Shown here piece after piece: positions 6,982 to 17,643 of a stretch of 64,000 nt of DNA. The notes under the pieces were generated by a model, which was not told the origin of the DNA, made no database searches, and saw only the letters and a list, made by a program, of their open reading frames with translations. Source of the stretch: UBA11524 sp964464815 (GTDB lineage: Bacteria; Bacillota; Clostridia; Christensenellales; Aristaeellaceae); assembly GCA_964464815.1 (NCBI GenBank), contig CAYXHF010000002.1, positions 62,001-126,000 on the forward strand, written 5' to 3'. Within the stretch, counting starts at the first letter, position 1. Every line of letters begins with the position of its first letter. Made by a program: the position numbers and the translations under genes.

Positions 6982-9900
6982 TCAGCAGTCTTCCCTGCGG
7001 TGCTTGACCTGCTGTCCCAGCAGGAAGGCCGCCGCTGCCATCAGCAGCAGACCGCCCGCCGTGTAGGGCAGCGTACCCATGCCGCCCGTTTCAGGCAGCG
7101 TGTAACGAATTGCTTCGTTGGTGATTTGGAACTCGCGATTCGACGTTGCATTGCCCGCAATGGGGTTCTGCGTGTTCGCCGTTGCGTCGGTTGCCTGCGT
7201 CCAGCCAGCACCCGGATTCGTTTCCTTCACGTAGTAGTAGTACGGTTCGCCATCTTGCTGGTATGCAGGCAAGTTCGACCACTTGTAGCTCCAGTAGATG
7301 TTCTTGTCCGCCGTCTGCGTCTGCTGACCCACCGTACCAATGGCCGTGCCGTTGTTTACGTTCTTCGCCACGACCTTATCAGTGTCGTAGGAAAGCGTCA
7401 CCGTACCGATGACCACATCGTCCTTGTGCGCTTGTTGCGCTCCTTCAACGTTCAAAGGTGCGTTGTACTTGGATTGCATCAGCGTCAGGGTGATGTCGGG
7501 CAGATTCGCCGGGTTCAGCGTGTTGCCATCCACGGCCAGCCAAACCTTCGTTACGTTGATGTCCGTAACAACGTTCGTCACCGTGATGGTGTTGTCGCCT
7601 GCAATGGATGTTTCCGGATTGACGTCCGATTTGTCCAGCGCTGCATGCACCGGTTGATATGCGTTGCCAACCGGGGTGACTTCCTGCACCGTGTACTTCC
7701 AAAGACCATTCGTTTGGTTGCTGGCATCGTACCAGTACTTCGGCAGGTAGCTCAGCTCGAAGCCTGCGCTTGTTATCGCGTCAGCCTCGATTTGCAGGCA
7801 AACGACCTTGTCATCATTCACCGACACCGTGGTATTCTGCGCTGTCGCCTTTAGCTGCGCCGTGCTGATATCCATGTACGTTTCCAGCGTGCCGATTTTC
7901 GTTTCACCGTCTGCCTCGTACTTCTGGCGCATGACCGTGAAGTAGAGTGTCGTTACCGGCACGTTGATGGGCGTCTTCGGCGCATCAACCGTCACGAACT
8001 GCTTCACTACCTTGATGCTGGTCGGCGTGTTGGTGATGGTTGCGTTACCGCTGGTATCGCCAACATCCACGAATAGGCCGTTGTTAGAACCGCTGTACGC
8101 CACCGTGTAGCCCTTGCCTTCCATCTCGGTGACACGGTACTTCGCGTTCTTCGGCAAGCCGCTGAACGTGATTTTCCATTCAATCGGACCTTCTTCCGGA
8201 GGCGTCTCAACCTTACGTTTGATGTGGACGTAGACCTTGCCGTTCTCAACGAACAGTTCGCTCACCAACTCGTCATTCTTGCCCTGCAGCAGCGTTTTCG
8301 TCTGCCCCTTTACGTCGGTAAAGCTTACTTTGGGTGCTGGCGAATCAGCACTCTCAATCACCGGCTGGTATGTGACGTTATTGCCCGTAGCATCATCTTC
8401 CACGTACTCCAGATACAGGTACATGTCGAGCACTTCGCCACCCCGGAAGTTGGAATCCCACTTCTTGGTGATGGTGAATTTGTCCGGCGTGTTGGTGATG
8501 GTCAGGCTCTTGTCCGACGCACCTTCTGCCGTGGGCTTCGTGAGCGACAGCAGATAGTAGTATTCGGACGGTGCGTTGTCTTTGGGGAATTCCGTCAGCT
8601 TGTAGTTATTCAGGAACCCAGGCTTTAGCGTATACGATTTCTCATTTTCCAGGTAATCATCCAAGCTTGTCGGCATGCCAGACGGCAATGTGTAGATTGG
8701 CATGAAGCCGGTCAGCTCATTACCCTGCTCGTCGAATTCCTTGATGACACCTGTGTAGACCTTCAAATACGAGCCTGCCGTCGGATTATTATCCTCACCA
8801 TACGCTAAGTTGAAGATGTCCTCATTCAGCGTACCCTGCCATTTACCGTTGGCATCCTTCGTCAGCGTGAGCGAATCATACCCTTCGTTTTCTTCCAGAA
8901 TCCACTTTTTCGGTTCGGTGCTTGCATCGAACTTTGCATTTCGATAGAAGAAGCGCAGCTCCAGCGTATTCGGAATATTTTCTTCTTCAACACCACTCCA
9001 TTCCTTCGTTATGTCAAGTTCAATCTTGCCAGCAAAGAACTTGATGGTGTTAGTCAACACCAGGCTACTTGAAGTACCTGTGTTTGCATTGGGCGTCAGC
9101 ACGTAACTCTGACCAGACCGCACACAGGATTCAATCGCATTACCATTAGAACCGCTTACGCTCAATTCCCACTGGGTTCCGCCCGTCACCTGTCCTTCGT
9201 TTTCCGTCAGGATGTAGCGGCAGTCGCACAACTTGCCATTAATGTACACTTGCTTCGGCAAGCCGTCAATGCGCTTGCTGCTGGCCGACTCATCCAAGGT
9301 CAGCGTCCACGTCACCGGTACACCATCTTTGGTGTTGGTCACCCAATCCGCTTCCAACGGTTCACCCGTTTCGGGGTTTTGCACGCCCGTATTCGTGTTG
9401 TACTGTTGGGTCAGCGTCAAGGTGATTTCCAGACCGTTAGGCCAGCTTATCGAGTTATTATCCTTGTCATGCCACATCTTTTCGAAGCTCAGTGCGAACG
9501 CATCCGGCAAGACGTTATAAACGAAGATCCTAAACTCGGCCTCCGGGTCTGTAGCATAACTACCCTCCGGCGGAGTAATTGTCACACTCGGTTCGCCTTC
9601 TGTTGAATCTACTCCCCAATTCCGATTAATGGAATCCCGATAAAACTCGACGTGCCAGCCAAAGTCGTTACCAGCATTGAGTGTCACTTCTGTCAACTGA
9701 TACCGGCACTCACGCCATGCACCTTCCACAAAGACTTTCCGTGCCAGTTCGGTAAACGTGTAACTCCGGTTGTCCCTATTGAGGCTTACCGTTTTCTTGC
9801 CCTTGTCGGCGAAGTTCGGATTCGTTACCCACGTTACCTCTCCGTCTACTGTCATCTTGTACTGCTGTATCAGTTCAAATGTTACAGTCTCAACCTGGCT

Positions 9901-12900
9901 CGGCCAGTCAACCCCTGGTTTAGTGTTCTCCCAATACTTCGCCAGCGTGAAGTCGAAGGTCGGTTGCAACACATTCGTTACCGTCACCAGATTATAATTC
10001 GGCACAGTGGTAATCAGTTTTGTCGGATCCACAATGCCAACTTGCCCAACTTGTGTGACAAACTCCCATACGTTAGCAGGCAAGAAGTTGGACCTCCAAG
10101 TGAGATCAGGCGCAGTACCATCGACGCCAGTTTCGACCAGCTTGTAGCGGCAATCATACCAATTGCCATTCACACAAACCTTCTTCGGCAGTTTCTCAAA
10201 GGTAACTTCATCATCGTTGCTGCTCAAGGTGAGGCTATTGCTTTCCTGACCAGTACCGCCGTAGCGAACGACAACATCGTTTCCCTGTTCATCCTTCATC
10301 GGAATCCATTCGTCGCCAACTTTGTATTCCTGATAAATAGTGAACGTCACCGTTACCTTTTCGCCGGATCCGTCATTTTTCAGCGGCCAATCCAGAGGAC
10401 GAGCATCGCTAGAAGAATTGTCATAATTCTTCCACTGCTTTTTCAGCCGCACGTCGAAGGTATCCGGCAGGGAGTTGGTGATGGTGATGGCAGCGTTTTC
10501 GAACTCCGGCGCCTTGTAATTCTCAAGCTGAAAAACGTAGTTCTCCCAGCCAAAGCTAGGCGCCTCACCCTTTTCAAAGTATCCACTGGGATCTTTCGGC
10601 AAACGATTCTCTGTGCTTACCACAAACGCTCCGTTTGTTTCCTCCACAACCTCGTACGTGAATGCCTTAATTGCTGTTCCAGCATTATAGGGGCCGTTTG
10701 CTTTCTCCACTTCCACCGTCACAAGGTTCGCAAATGAATGCGTCCAGTTGTTTTCAGAGGTCAGTATGATTGTCTCTTTAACAACCGGCTTACCTGTTTC
10801 CTTCCAGGTGCTGGTTGTCGCATCGTAGCTCCATTCCTGTTGCTTTAGATGCATCGTCACCGAACTGGGCATCTTGTCATTCGGCACGTCCTGCCAGTTC
10901 TTCTGGAGGCCAAAAGACATCTTCCGGACTTCTTGCAGGGTGTTTGTGACCGTGATTGTGATTTTGCCTGTGCCGTTGCTAATTGAGCCATTGTAGTCAT
11001 AACTGGGCGTGTATACATGATTTTCACCCCCAGGAACTACTCTATCATATGTCAGCTCTTCATCAACGTAGTAGATGTAGTAGACAGTATTGCCAGCCGT
11101 ATCCTTTCCGGTTGCTTCAAGGCCATATACACCTGCATGCCACTCCGTTGTGCTATTTAGCGCAATTAGTTGGCTGTAGCTGGTATCCTGCCACTCGCTG
11201 TTGCGCAAAATTGCCCATTTTGCTTCATCCAGCGTCGCATAGTTTCCGGCAAATTGCAGATTGTTGTAATCCGCCTCCGGCACGGCATAGCGCTTCAGGT
11301 AAATGTTAACCGTCTGAGGACGCGCCGTATCCGACGCTTCAATGCCGTCTTCCCACTTCTTCTCGACGATAATGCCGAGTTTGAAGTTGGTCAGCGTCAC
11401 ATCCACAGGAGCAATCGGTTCGCCAGTGTTGTTGTCTACCTTTGGCTCGATGCCGTACAGGAAATAGTCTGACGGATTCGACGTCAGGCCACTGACGGAA
11501 TACTTATTCTTCGTATCCTTTTCCTCAATCGTGTAGGTGTAGGCCGTACCCGTCCATATATCCTCGTTATTTTTGACGAGCTGGTACGTCAGCACATCCG
11601 TAATATTGAGTTTCCAGTTGTTGGCCTTGTAAACCGTCTGCCATTCGCCGTAGCTGACATTGGCCTTTTCCCAGGTTGCAGGCCCGTATCCCTCACCAAC
11701 ATCCTTCAGCGTCCACTCCTGCTTCACCAAGCGCACCTGCACGCTGTCCGGGATGGCATCGTCATCAAAGCCTTCCCAAGCCTTTGTCAGTGCGATGGTG
11801 ATGTAGCCGGACTTCATTTCCGGAACGTAGGTGTTAGTTAGCTTCAGGGTTTCACTCGTCGTGTAATCTCCGCCGAGTTCCGGTGCGTCATAGGTCACGG
11901 TGAAGTGATCCAGCGCCTCTTCCTCCACAAAGTAAACATAGACAAGCGCATTTCCATCCGCATCCACGCCCGTTGCTTCCAGCTTGGTGAATTCCATCTT
12001 CCAGTTGCCAGCCGCAACCATTTGCTGCGAATCGCTGTAGGTCGTGTCGAGGTAAGTCGACTGCCAGCCCTTCCACGTTTCCGCGGGAATCTTGTCATTC
12101 ACCAATGCTGCATCGTACACCGTCTGAGGCACAGCGGCACGCTTGAGCGTCACCGTCACGCTATCCGGATATTCCGGATTCTCCGGCATGTTCGCCCACG
12201 CCTTTTCGACGGTGATGTTCCGGCGCGCACGGGAGTTGGTCATGCTGATAACCAGCGAACCAGAGCCATCCACCGACTGCACGCCCTGCGGCACGCCCTG
12301 AATTCCCAAGCCCGCGAACAGCGACTTGAGTGCCTCACCCGACAGTGCCGAGAATGCGTCACGCGTCAGGTTGTTCGGATATTGTTCCGGGTACTTATCC
12401 TTATCGACAGTTTTTGCCAGCACATGGAACACCAGCAACGGACGTTCCGCGATTGCGGGCAATTCATACGGTGCGACAGCCTTCGTCTCCACAAGATAGT
12501 AGGCAGTATTGGGGCGCAAATCCTCACGTTGATCAGAAATGTAGTTGAAGTTGATTTTGCCATACGAATCTGCCACCAGGTTAAGGTCTTCTACCTTTGC
12601 AAAAGCGCCGTCTTCCCACTTGTACAGTTCAAACTCTGTGCCTTCCAGCAGAACATTGCCCTTGTCCGCGTCGCTCTTTTGAACGGACAGGATGTAGGAG
12701 GAGGTGATGTTTGCACTGTTAGCGCTTTCGATTTTTTTGTTCACCTTGATATTGCTTGACTCGTAGCTTGATGCGCCGGTAAGCTTGGCCTTGTTGCTCA
12801 ACTCAGGGTAGATGTTATTTAAGCTACCCAACGGATAATCCGAGGTGATGGTCATTTGGGCTTCATACTCAACAATCAGCGCCATGCCGTCTGGCACTTC

Positions 12901-15900
12901 AATGGTCAAGACAACATTAGGCTTGTTGTTCACTGTTGTGTATTCAACCTTTGCCGACCATTTATCCCGGGACAATTTAGTGCCCTTTGTCAGTTTGCCA
13001 TTCTTGTCCAGCTCTGGCTTGCCGTTTTCATCCACAACTGCCTGATAGACTACGATATCCTTTGTGTCCAAGGTCAGCTTTCGGAAATAGGATTTGTTGT
13101 CCGACGAACCAGTTGCATCATAGCTCATAGTGTCCGTCAACGTAAGCTGACTGCCACTTGGAATCAACAACTCTGCTCCCTGATTGACATCCAAGCTGTA
13201 CTTGATCATCGGCGCATATTCGGAATTGTTTTCCAGTTTAACAAATTCCTTTGTCAACTCTTTATACTGCTTTGACAAATCCGTGTAGGTAAAATTCGTT
13301 TCCGTCTTGGCGGTGTTTCCAACCAAGCTATCATCAAATTTACCGGTAACGGTGTTGGTCACAGCATCCCAGGTGTAAGTACCGTTGTTCAGCGTGGCCG
13401 ATTCCAATGCATCATCGTCAAGCTTGCACACAACTGTTATTGTTGTCGTTCCTTCCGTACCTTTCCAAAGCGGGAGGTTTTCATCCTTCTTTTTAAGATA
13501 GAGCTTGAATGTTTCTTTGTGTGCCTCTGTATCAGCCGACACTTCCATTTTCAGCCACGATGAACCATCAGAATAGCTAACCTGATATCCTTCGCCACTC
13601 GTATTTGTTTCCCATTCATTCACATTTAACAATTTGAATGTTCCATCTGGCTGTCGTTCAAATATAGCCCCATTACCATACCGCACTTGGATTAGCTTCA
13701 TATGGGGTGGTAACGTATCCTCAAGTTCAACAGTATCATGTGGTTCGCCAGCACTGTACAAATTAATCTGCCAGACAATTTCCGTGTCTGTGCTTGCTAG
13801 TTGGCCATTGTTAGGACTGCTGAAGCTTTTTTCAATCCGTTTTTCTTCTTCTGTGGTAGTCGCCTCATACGTTGCCGTGGTCTCTCCATTCTTGTTCTTC
13901 GCTGTATTCCTCGCGTATTCCGAATTTTTTCGATCTTCCGAGAATTCAGCTGTCGAAGAATAGTCCATCTTCAACTTATACAGACCATCTGCTTCGTCAG
14001 TTGTTAACTGTACCTCGCCCTTTGTGGTTTTGAATACAAAACCATAATATTTTGTGTCATCAGCTAAAGAACTTGTTGCACCTTTCCCATTTGTTTTATA
14101 CAACGTCTCAATCAAATGGGTCCACTTATTCTCTGTGATATAGGCGTATACGTATAATTCATACTCTGCGCCGGAGGACGGTTCTTCGTATAAATCGATA
14201 ATATCACTTAACTGTTCAATCATCGCCTCCATTTGTGCCTTTGTATAGTAGTGACGCTCGTGGTTAAGCGTATCATATGCGATAGAAATTTGATCACTGA
14301 ATTCCAGCGCATACTTGCCCGAAGTCGGGAACTGATACGTGCTACTCCACGTCAGCGTGCTCTTGCCGTTTTCATCCGGTTCAAGCGCTGTTGTGGTTGA
14401 AGTCTTCGTGGCCGTGAACGAACCAAGTGTTTTGATGGTTTCTGTTTTGTATACAGTTTCTTCATCAAAACGAGCTTCATTTTTTACCTGATAGTCATTT
14501 TCTATTTGGTTATGATGTGTCTGATATTTAATTTCAAATTTGCTTTCTGCCAGCACACCCAAGGTATCTTTATCCTTAAAGGTTAGCTTCGCCACGCCAT
14601 CTTCGCCGACAGTAACATCAAAGTAGTTCTTGTAATTCTCAGCCGTGATGTTGACTTCAGTTCCGTCCTTTTGTGTCGCTTTGATGGAAACCATATGGCC
14701 ATCTTCATTTGCGGAATCAAAAATCAGATTATTCTCAGCATCAACCAAGCTCGCCAACATACTATCAGTCAATGTTTTGTCAGCAATGTTTACATAATTC
14801 GAGTTCAACGTCAGCGTCCACTGAACATTTCCATCGCCTTTATAGCCACTGTTCTTTTTCAGTTGTTTTTCGGCTGTGATGTTGGTCTCTATGCTTACTT
14901 CTTTGTGTGTTTTATCCCACGCACTTCCACCATTATTGTCGGCCTCAATCTTGTTATTCGCCTTGGATGTCAATTTGCTGCCAAGCAATTCCTGATTATC
15001 CAGCGTATACTGATAATTGATTGCCAGTTCCTTGCCGGCCTCCATTGGCGGAATCTGATAGGTCACATCTGTACCCGAAATTGTATAATGAATATGGAAA
15101 CCCGTTGTTCCACAAGTACAGGTGCCATCCATGGTCACAGGGGCAGAGTTCTCTACATATGTAACGGACTGGTTGATGTTGAACTTTTCACCAAATTTTA
15201 TTGAAGTAATCTCCACACCCTTGAGTTTAATCGGTTCGCCAGTCTCGTCGGATGTAACCTCAACACTATCCTTCAGCGTAAACGACGTAACCATGCCAGT
15301 GTCAGTTGTAACCTTCACTGTATAATCCAAGGTACCAGTCTGCAAATTCAAGGTACCGCCATTTTTTTCAACCGTCACGTTGTTGGTGATAGAATCACTT
15401 GTTCCATCCGGCTTAATCGTCACCTTGTGGCCCTCGTCACCCTTCACCCCTACTTCAATTTTGCCTTCCTCAGATTCTTTTTCCTTAATATCGTCCTTGG
15501 TAACTTTACCATTCATCTTAAGATTGCCATGACTTAGATTATCTGGTTTTGAATCCATAGTATAAATTTCCATTCCACTGAAGTTCATTTTGTGAAGATA
15601 TGTATCTTCAATATAGTCACGATAGGTTTGTGTGAACCAGATTTTCATTTGCCAAGTCTGACTATCTTTATCATATTCATATTTTGCCGTGTATGCTGGT
15701 GTTTTATCATTGTCTGGCCAGTTTTCATCATAACCAGTTATTTCAAAAGACTCCTCTTGAACAATCGGATTGAAGTTTTCCAAGGTGCATGTCCACGCAC
15801 TTTTTTCATCCGTATGTTGAGAAATCCAGTATGCAGAAATGTCGAAATCCATTTGTAATGTATAGTTATATTGACCGTTATTATAGACCGCATTACCAGG

Positions 15901-17598
15901 CTGACCATTTTCTTCTTTAAAATCAAAGCTGACAATTGTTAAATCTTGGCATTTTTCTTTGCAGTATGCGTCCTGGCTGGGCCATTTAAACGAACCCGTA
16001 TTGGGATCTATCTCGTAAATCTCGTCCCAGAAATCATTTCCGGATGCCCTCGGCTCCGCATACACCGCCGGATCATCCAACCCAAAGAACCCAATATCCC
16101 CCATACCTTCCGGAGCAGTACCATTCAAGATGGCGTTAATGTACTCCCACTCTTCCTCGGTATAGTCCGTGCCTTCCGGCGTCGCGGTCGGCTGAACAGT
16201 CGGTTCAGCGGTGGGGGCTTCCGTCACTTCGGGCGTGGGTTCAACGGTCGGTTCAGCCGTCGGTTCTTCCGTCACTTCTTCCGTGGGTTCAACGGTCGGT
16301 TCAGCCGTCGGTTCTTCCGTCACTTCAACCGTAGGTTCAACGGTCGGCTCTTCCGTTACTTCAACCGTAGGCTCAGCAGTCGGCTCTTCCGTCACTTCTT
16401 CCGTAGGTTCAACGGTCGGTTCTTCCGTCACTTCAACCGTAGGTTCAACGGTCGGCTCTTCCGTCACTTCTTCCGTCGGCGCAATCGTGGCCTCGGGCGT
16501 CACTTCGGGCGTCGGCTCGGCAGTCTCTTCGCCTTCGGTCTTTTCAATGAAGCAATCGTCATTATGGATGTGCTCCGGAATTTCGCAGACGCACGTCGTC
16601 GTGTAGCATGCCGCCGTGTGCTGGTGGCCCGCGTCTTCCGCGACAACCGTCTTCACGCAATCCTGCGTGTGCTGATGCTTGAGCACTTCCACATAGCCAC
16701 AGGTATAGTAGCCCGTCGTCTGATCGACGCAGGCCGCGCTATGGGTGTGTACCTTCTCCGGGTACTTGGTGCAGGTCAACTCGTCGCGCACCTTCGCGTT
16801 GCATTCTTCCGTGTGCGTATGAGCGCCGTCGCCTTCATTCAGACCGCAGGTCGGTTCTGCACTCATCGGATAGCAGTCCAGCGTGTGTGCATGCGCACCC
16901 TCGCCTTCCGTCAGGTCGCAGGTGTACGTGGTCACGATTTCGTAGCATTCGTCCGTGTGCTCGTGCGTGATGTCCGTCTGAGTAGCAGGCACGTCGCACG
17001 TGAGGTTCTTCGTCACGACGGTGCAGTTCTCGTCATGGTGATGGCCCGCGCTCTCTTCCAGACCGCAAGTCGGTTCTGCCGCACGCGTGTAGCAGCCTTC
17101 GCCGTGTGCGTGGCCCGCATTCTCCTCCAGACCGCAGGCAATGGCGTCCACCCACGTGTAGCAACCATCGTTGTGGTTGTGCATGGGCGTTTCCTTCAGG
17201 GTGCAGATGAACGCGCCGCTGTTGTCATAGCACATTTCGTCATGGACGTGGATGTACTTGTCCCAGTAGCCGCAGCAAAGCTCGTCCGCCGCATTGCGGC
17301 AGTCCGCGGTATGCTGGTGCGGCACGAAGGAGCAGTTCGCCACCTCCGTCACCACCGTCGTGGCCTCGCGCGGTTCAATCAGACACGACAAAGTGTCCAC
17401 ATAGCAATCTGCCGTGTGGACATGCTCCTCCTGACCGCAATAGACCTCCGCCGCCAGCGTCAGGCCGGGCAGAATCAGTACATAAGATGTACAGATTGCC
17501 ACAACCAGTGCCATGGCGGTCACTGCACGAAGCAGCTGCATCCGCCGTTTCCGCTGGATGATGTATTTCTCGGCCATTTCCATGAGTCTGCGATTCAT
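6982..17598 (-). CDS. giant LPETG-anchored Cna_B adhesin with His/Cys repeat N-terminus (3538 residues)
   Basis: Signal sequence about 1-51 with the YVLILPGLTLA pattern common to large Firmicute Cna_B proteins. Residues about 53-349 hold 13 His/Cys repeats (C-x-H-x-H-T-x-x-C-Y type). Residues about 354-480 are a Glu/Pro/Thr/Val spacer. About 500-1630 is a beta-rich adhesin core with at least four tandem collagen-adhesin-like domains, followed by one SpaA-like domain (about 1640-1740). From about 1790 come 11 Cna_B-like repeats of roughly 130-160 residues, each opening with a K-x-W-like motif, then LPETGG, a membrane helix and KHRRED. I start at ATG 17598 (GGAGG 7 bases upstream), not at the TTG at 17637. 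The core segment around 13400-16000 is visibly richer in A+T than the rest. It is probably the tip or main adhesin presented by the pilus locus; the ligand is unknown. Confidence 0.92.
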   Translation of the reverse strand: MNRRLMEMAEKYIIQRKRRMQLLRAVTAMALVVAICTSYVLILPGLTLAAEVYCGQEEHVHTADCYVDTLSCLIEPREATTVVTEVANCSFVPHQHTADCRNAADELCCGYWDKYIHVHDEMCYDNSGAFICTLKETPMHNHNDGCYTWVDAIACGLEENAGHAHGEGCYTRAAEPTCGLEESAGHHHDENCTVVTKNLTCDVPATQTDITHEHTDECYEIVTTYTCDLTEGEGAHAHTLDCYPMSAEPTCGLNEGDGAHTHTEECNAKVRDELTCTKYPEKVHTHSAACVDQTTGYYTCGYVEVLKHQHTQDCVKTVVAEDAGHQHTAACYTTTCVCEIPEHIHNDDCFIEKTEGEETAEPTPEVTPEATIAPTEEVTEEPTVEPTVEVTEEPTVEPTEEVTEEPTAEPTVEVTEEPTVEPTVEVTEEPTAEPTVEPTEEVTEEPTAEPTVEPTPEVTEAPTAEPTVQPTATPEGTDYTEEEWEYINAILNGTAPEGMGDIGFFGLDDPAVYAEPRASGNDFWDEIYEIDPNTGSFKWPSQDAYCKEKCQDLTIVSFDFKEENGQPGNAVYNNGQYNYTLQMDFDISAYWISQHTDEKSAWTCTLENFNPIVQEESFEITGYDENWPDNDKTPAYTAKYEYDKDSQTWQMKIWFTQTYRDYIEDTYLHKMNFSGMEIYTMDSKPDNLSHGNLKMNGKVTKDDIKEKESEEGKIEVGVKGDEGHKVTIKPDGTSDSITNNVTVEKNGGTLNLQTGTLDYTVKVTTDTGMVTSFTLKDSVEVTSDETGEPIKLKGVEITSIKFGEKFNINQSVTYVENSAPVTMDGTCTCGTTGFHIHYTISGTDVTYQIPPMEAGKELAINYQYTLDNQELLGSKLTSKANNKIEADNNGGSAWDKTHKEVSIETNITAEKQLKKNSGYKGDGNVQWTLTLNSNYVNIADKTLTDSMLASLVDAENNLIFDSANEDGHMVSIKATQKDGTEVNITAENYKNYFDVTVGEDGVAKLTFKDKDTLGVLAESKFEIKYQTHHNQIENDYQVKNEARFDEETVYKTETIKTLGSFTATKTSTTTALEPDENGKSTLTWSSTYQFPTSGKYALEFSDQISIAYDTLNHERHYYTKAQMEAMIEQLSDIIDLYEEPSSGAEYELYVYAYITENKWTHLIETLYKTNGKGATSSLADDTKYYGFVFKTTKGEVQLTTDEADGLYKLKMDYSSTAEFSEDRKNSEYARNTAKNKNGETTATYEATTTEEEKRIEKSFSSPNNGQLASTDTEIVWQINLYSAGEPHDTVELEDTLPPHMKLIQVRYGNGAIFERQPDGTFKLLNVNEWETNTSGEGYQVSYSDGSSWLKMEVSADTEAHKETFKLYLKKKDENLPLWKGTEGTTTITVVCKLDDDALESATLNNGTYTWDAVTNTVTGKFDDSLVGNTAKTETNFTYTDLSKQYKELTKEFVKLENNSEYAPMIKYSLDVNQGAELLIPSGSQLTLTDTMSYDATGSSDNKSYFRKLTLDTKDIVVYQAVVDENGKPELDKNGKLTKGTKLSRDKWSAKVEYTTVNNKPNVVLTIEVPDGMALIVEYEAQMTITSDYPLGSLNNIYPELSNKAKLTGASSYESSNIKVNKKIESANSANITSSYILSVQKSDADKGNVLLEGTEFELYKWEDGAFAKVEDLNLVADSYGKINFNYISDQREDLRPNTAYYLVETKAVAPYELPAIAERPLLVFHVLAKTVDKDKYPEQYPNNLTRDAFSALSGEALKSLFAGLGIQGVPQGVQSVDGSGSLVISMTNSRARRNITVEKAWANMPENPEYPDSVTVTLKRAAVPQTVYDAALVNDKIPAETWKGWQSTYLDTTYSDSQQMVAAGNWKMEFTKLEATGVDADGNALVYVYFVEEEALDHFTVTYDAPELGGDYTTSETLKLTNTYVPEMKSGYITIALTKAWEGFDDDAIPDSVQVRLVKQEWTLKDVGEGYGPATWEKANVSYGEWQTVYKANNWKLNITDVLTYQLVKNNEDIWTGTAYTYTIEEKDTKNKYSVSGLTSNPSDYFLYGIEPKVDNNTGEPIAPVDVTLTNFKLGIIVEKKWEDGIEASDTARPQTVNIYLKRYAVPEADYNNLQFAGNYATLDEAKWAILRNSEWQDTSYSQLIALNSTTEWHAGVYGLEATGKDTAGNTVYYIYYVDEELTYDRVVPGGENHVYTPSYDYNGSISNGTGKITITVTNTLQEVRKMSFGLQKNWQDVPNDKMPSSVTMHLKQQEWSYDATTSTWKETGKPVVKETIILTSENNWTHSFANLVTVEVEKANGPYNAGTAIKAFTYEVVEETNGAFVVSTENRLPKDPSGYFEKGEAPSFGWENYVFQLENYKAPEFENAAITITNSLPDTFDVRLKKQWKNYDNSSSDARPLDWPLKNDGSGEKVTVTFTIYQEYKVGDEWIPMKDEQGNDVVVRYGGTGQESNSLTLSSNDDEVTFEKLPKKVCVNGNWYDCRYKLVETGVDGTAPDLTWRSNFLPANVWEFVTQVGQVGIVDPTKLITTVPNYNLVTVTNVLQPTFDFTLAKYWENTKPGVDWPSQVETVTFELIQQYKMTVDGEVTWVTNPNFADKGKKTVSLNRDNRSYTFTELARKVFVEGAWRECRYQLTEVTLNAGNDFGWHVEFYRDSINRNWGVDSTEGEPSVTITPPEGSYATDPEAEFRIFVYNVLPDAFALSFEKMWHDKDNNSISWPNGLEITLTLTQQYNTNTGVQNPETGEPLEADWVTNTKDGVPVTWTLTLDESASSKRIDGLPKQVYINGKLCDCRYILTENEGQVTGGTQWELSVSGSNGNAIESCVRSGQSYVLTPNANTGTSSSLVLTNTIKFFAGKIELDITKEWSGVEEENIPNTLELRFFYRNAKFDASTEPKKWILEENEGYDSLTLTKDANGKWQGTLNEDIFNLAYGEDNNPTAGSYLKVYTGVIKEFDEQGNELTGFMPIYTLPSGMPTSLDDYLENEKSYTLKPGFLNNYKLTEFPKDNAPSEYYYLLSLTKPTAEGASDKSLTITNTPDKFTITKKWDSNFRGGEVLDMYLYLEYVEDDATGNNVTYQPVIESADSPAPKVSFTDVKGQTKTLLQGKNDELVSELFVENGKVYVHIKRKVETPPEEGPIEWKITFSGLPKNAKYRVTEMEGKGYTVAYSGSNNGLFVDVGDTSGNATITNTPTSIKVVKQFVTVDAPKTPINVPVTTLYFTVMRQKYEADGETKIGTLETYMDISTAQLKATAQNTTVSVNDDKVVCLQIEADAITSAGFELSYLPKYWYDASNQTNGLWKYTVQEVTPVGNAYQPVHAALDKSDVNPETSIAGDNTITVTNVVTDINVTKVWLAVDGNTLNPANLPDITLTLMQSKYNAPLNVEGAQQAHKDDVVIGTVTLSYDTDKVVAKNVNNGTAIGTVGQQTQTADKNIYWSYKWSNLPAYQQDGEPYYYYVKETNPGAGWTQATDATANTQNPIAGNATSNREFQITNEAIRYTLPETGGMGTLPYTAGGLLLMAAAAFLLGQQVKHRREDC
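16160..16540 (-). repeat. Glu/Pro/Thr/Val low-complexity repeat in the giant adhesin
   Basis: About 125 codons of near-repeating units such as VEPTVEVTEEPT and AEPTVEPTEEVT, with the corresponding DNA units repeated almost exactly. It forms an acidic, extended stalk between the His/Cys region and the adhesin core. Copy number is likely to vary between strains by slippage or recombination, which is inference. Confidence 0.9.
16548..17440 (-). repeat. 13 His/Cys-rich repeats (H-x-H-T-x-x-C-Y type) in the giant adhesin
   Basis: Thirteen units of about 20-28 residues, most starting with a Cys (often CG or CD) and ending with H-x-H, two or three residues, C, then usually Tyr. Examples are CGQEEHVHTADCY, CGLEENAGHAHGEGCY and CEIPEHIHNDDC. 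The spacing of two His and two Cys per unit would suit one zinc site per repeat or a ladder of disulfides. The N-terminal part of the mature surface protein is therefore probably a metal-binding or cross-linked rod. The pattern is directly visible; the chemistry is inferred. Confidence 0.88.
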
Positions 17599-17643
17599 TG
17601 CTGCATCCTCCGTCTTGATAATCTTTCTATATTGCAAATTCGT

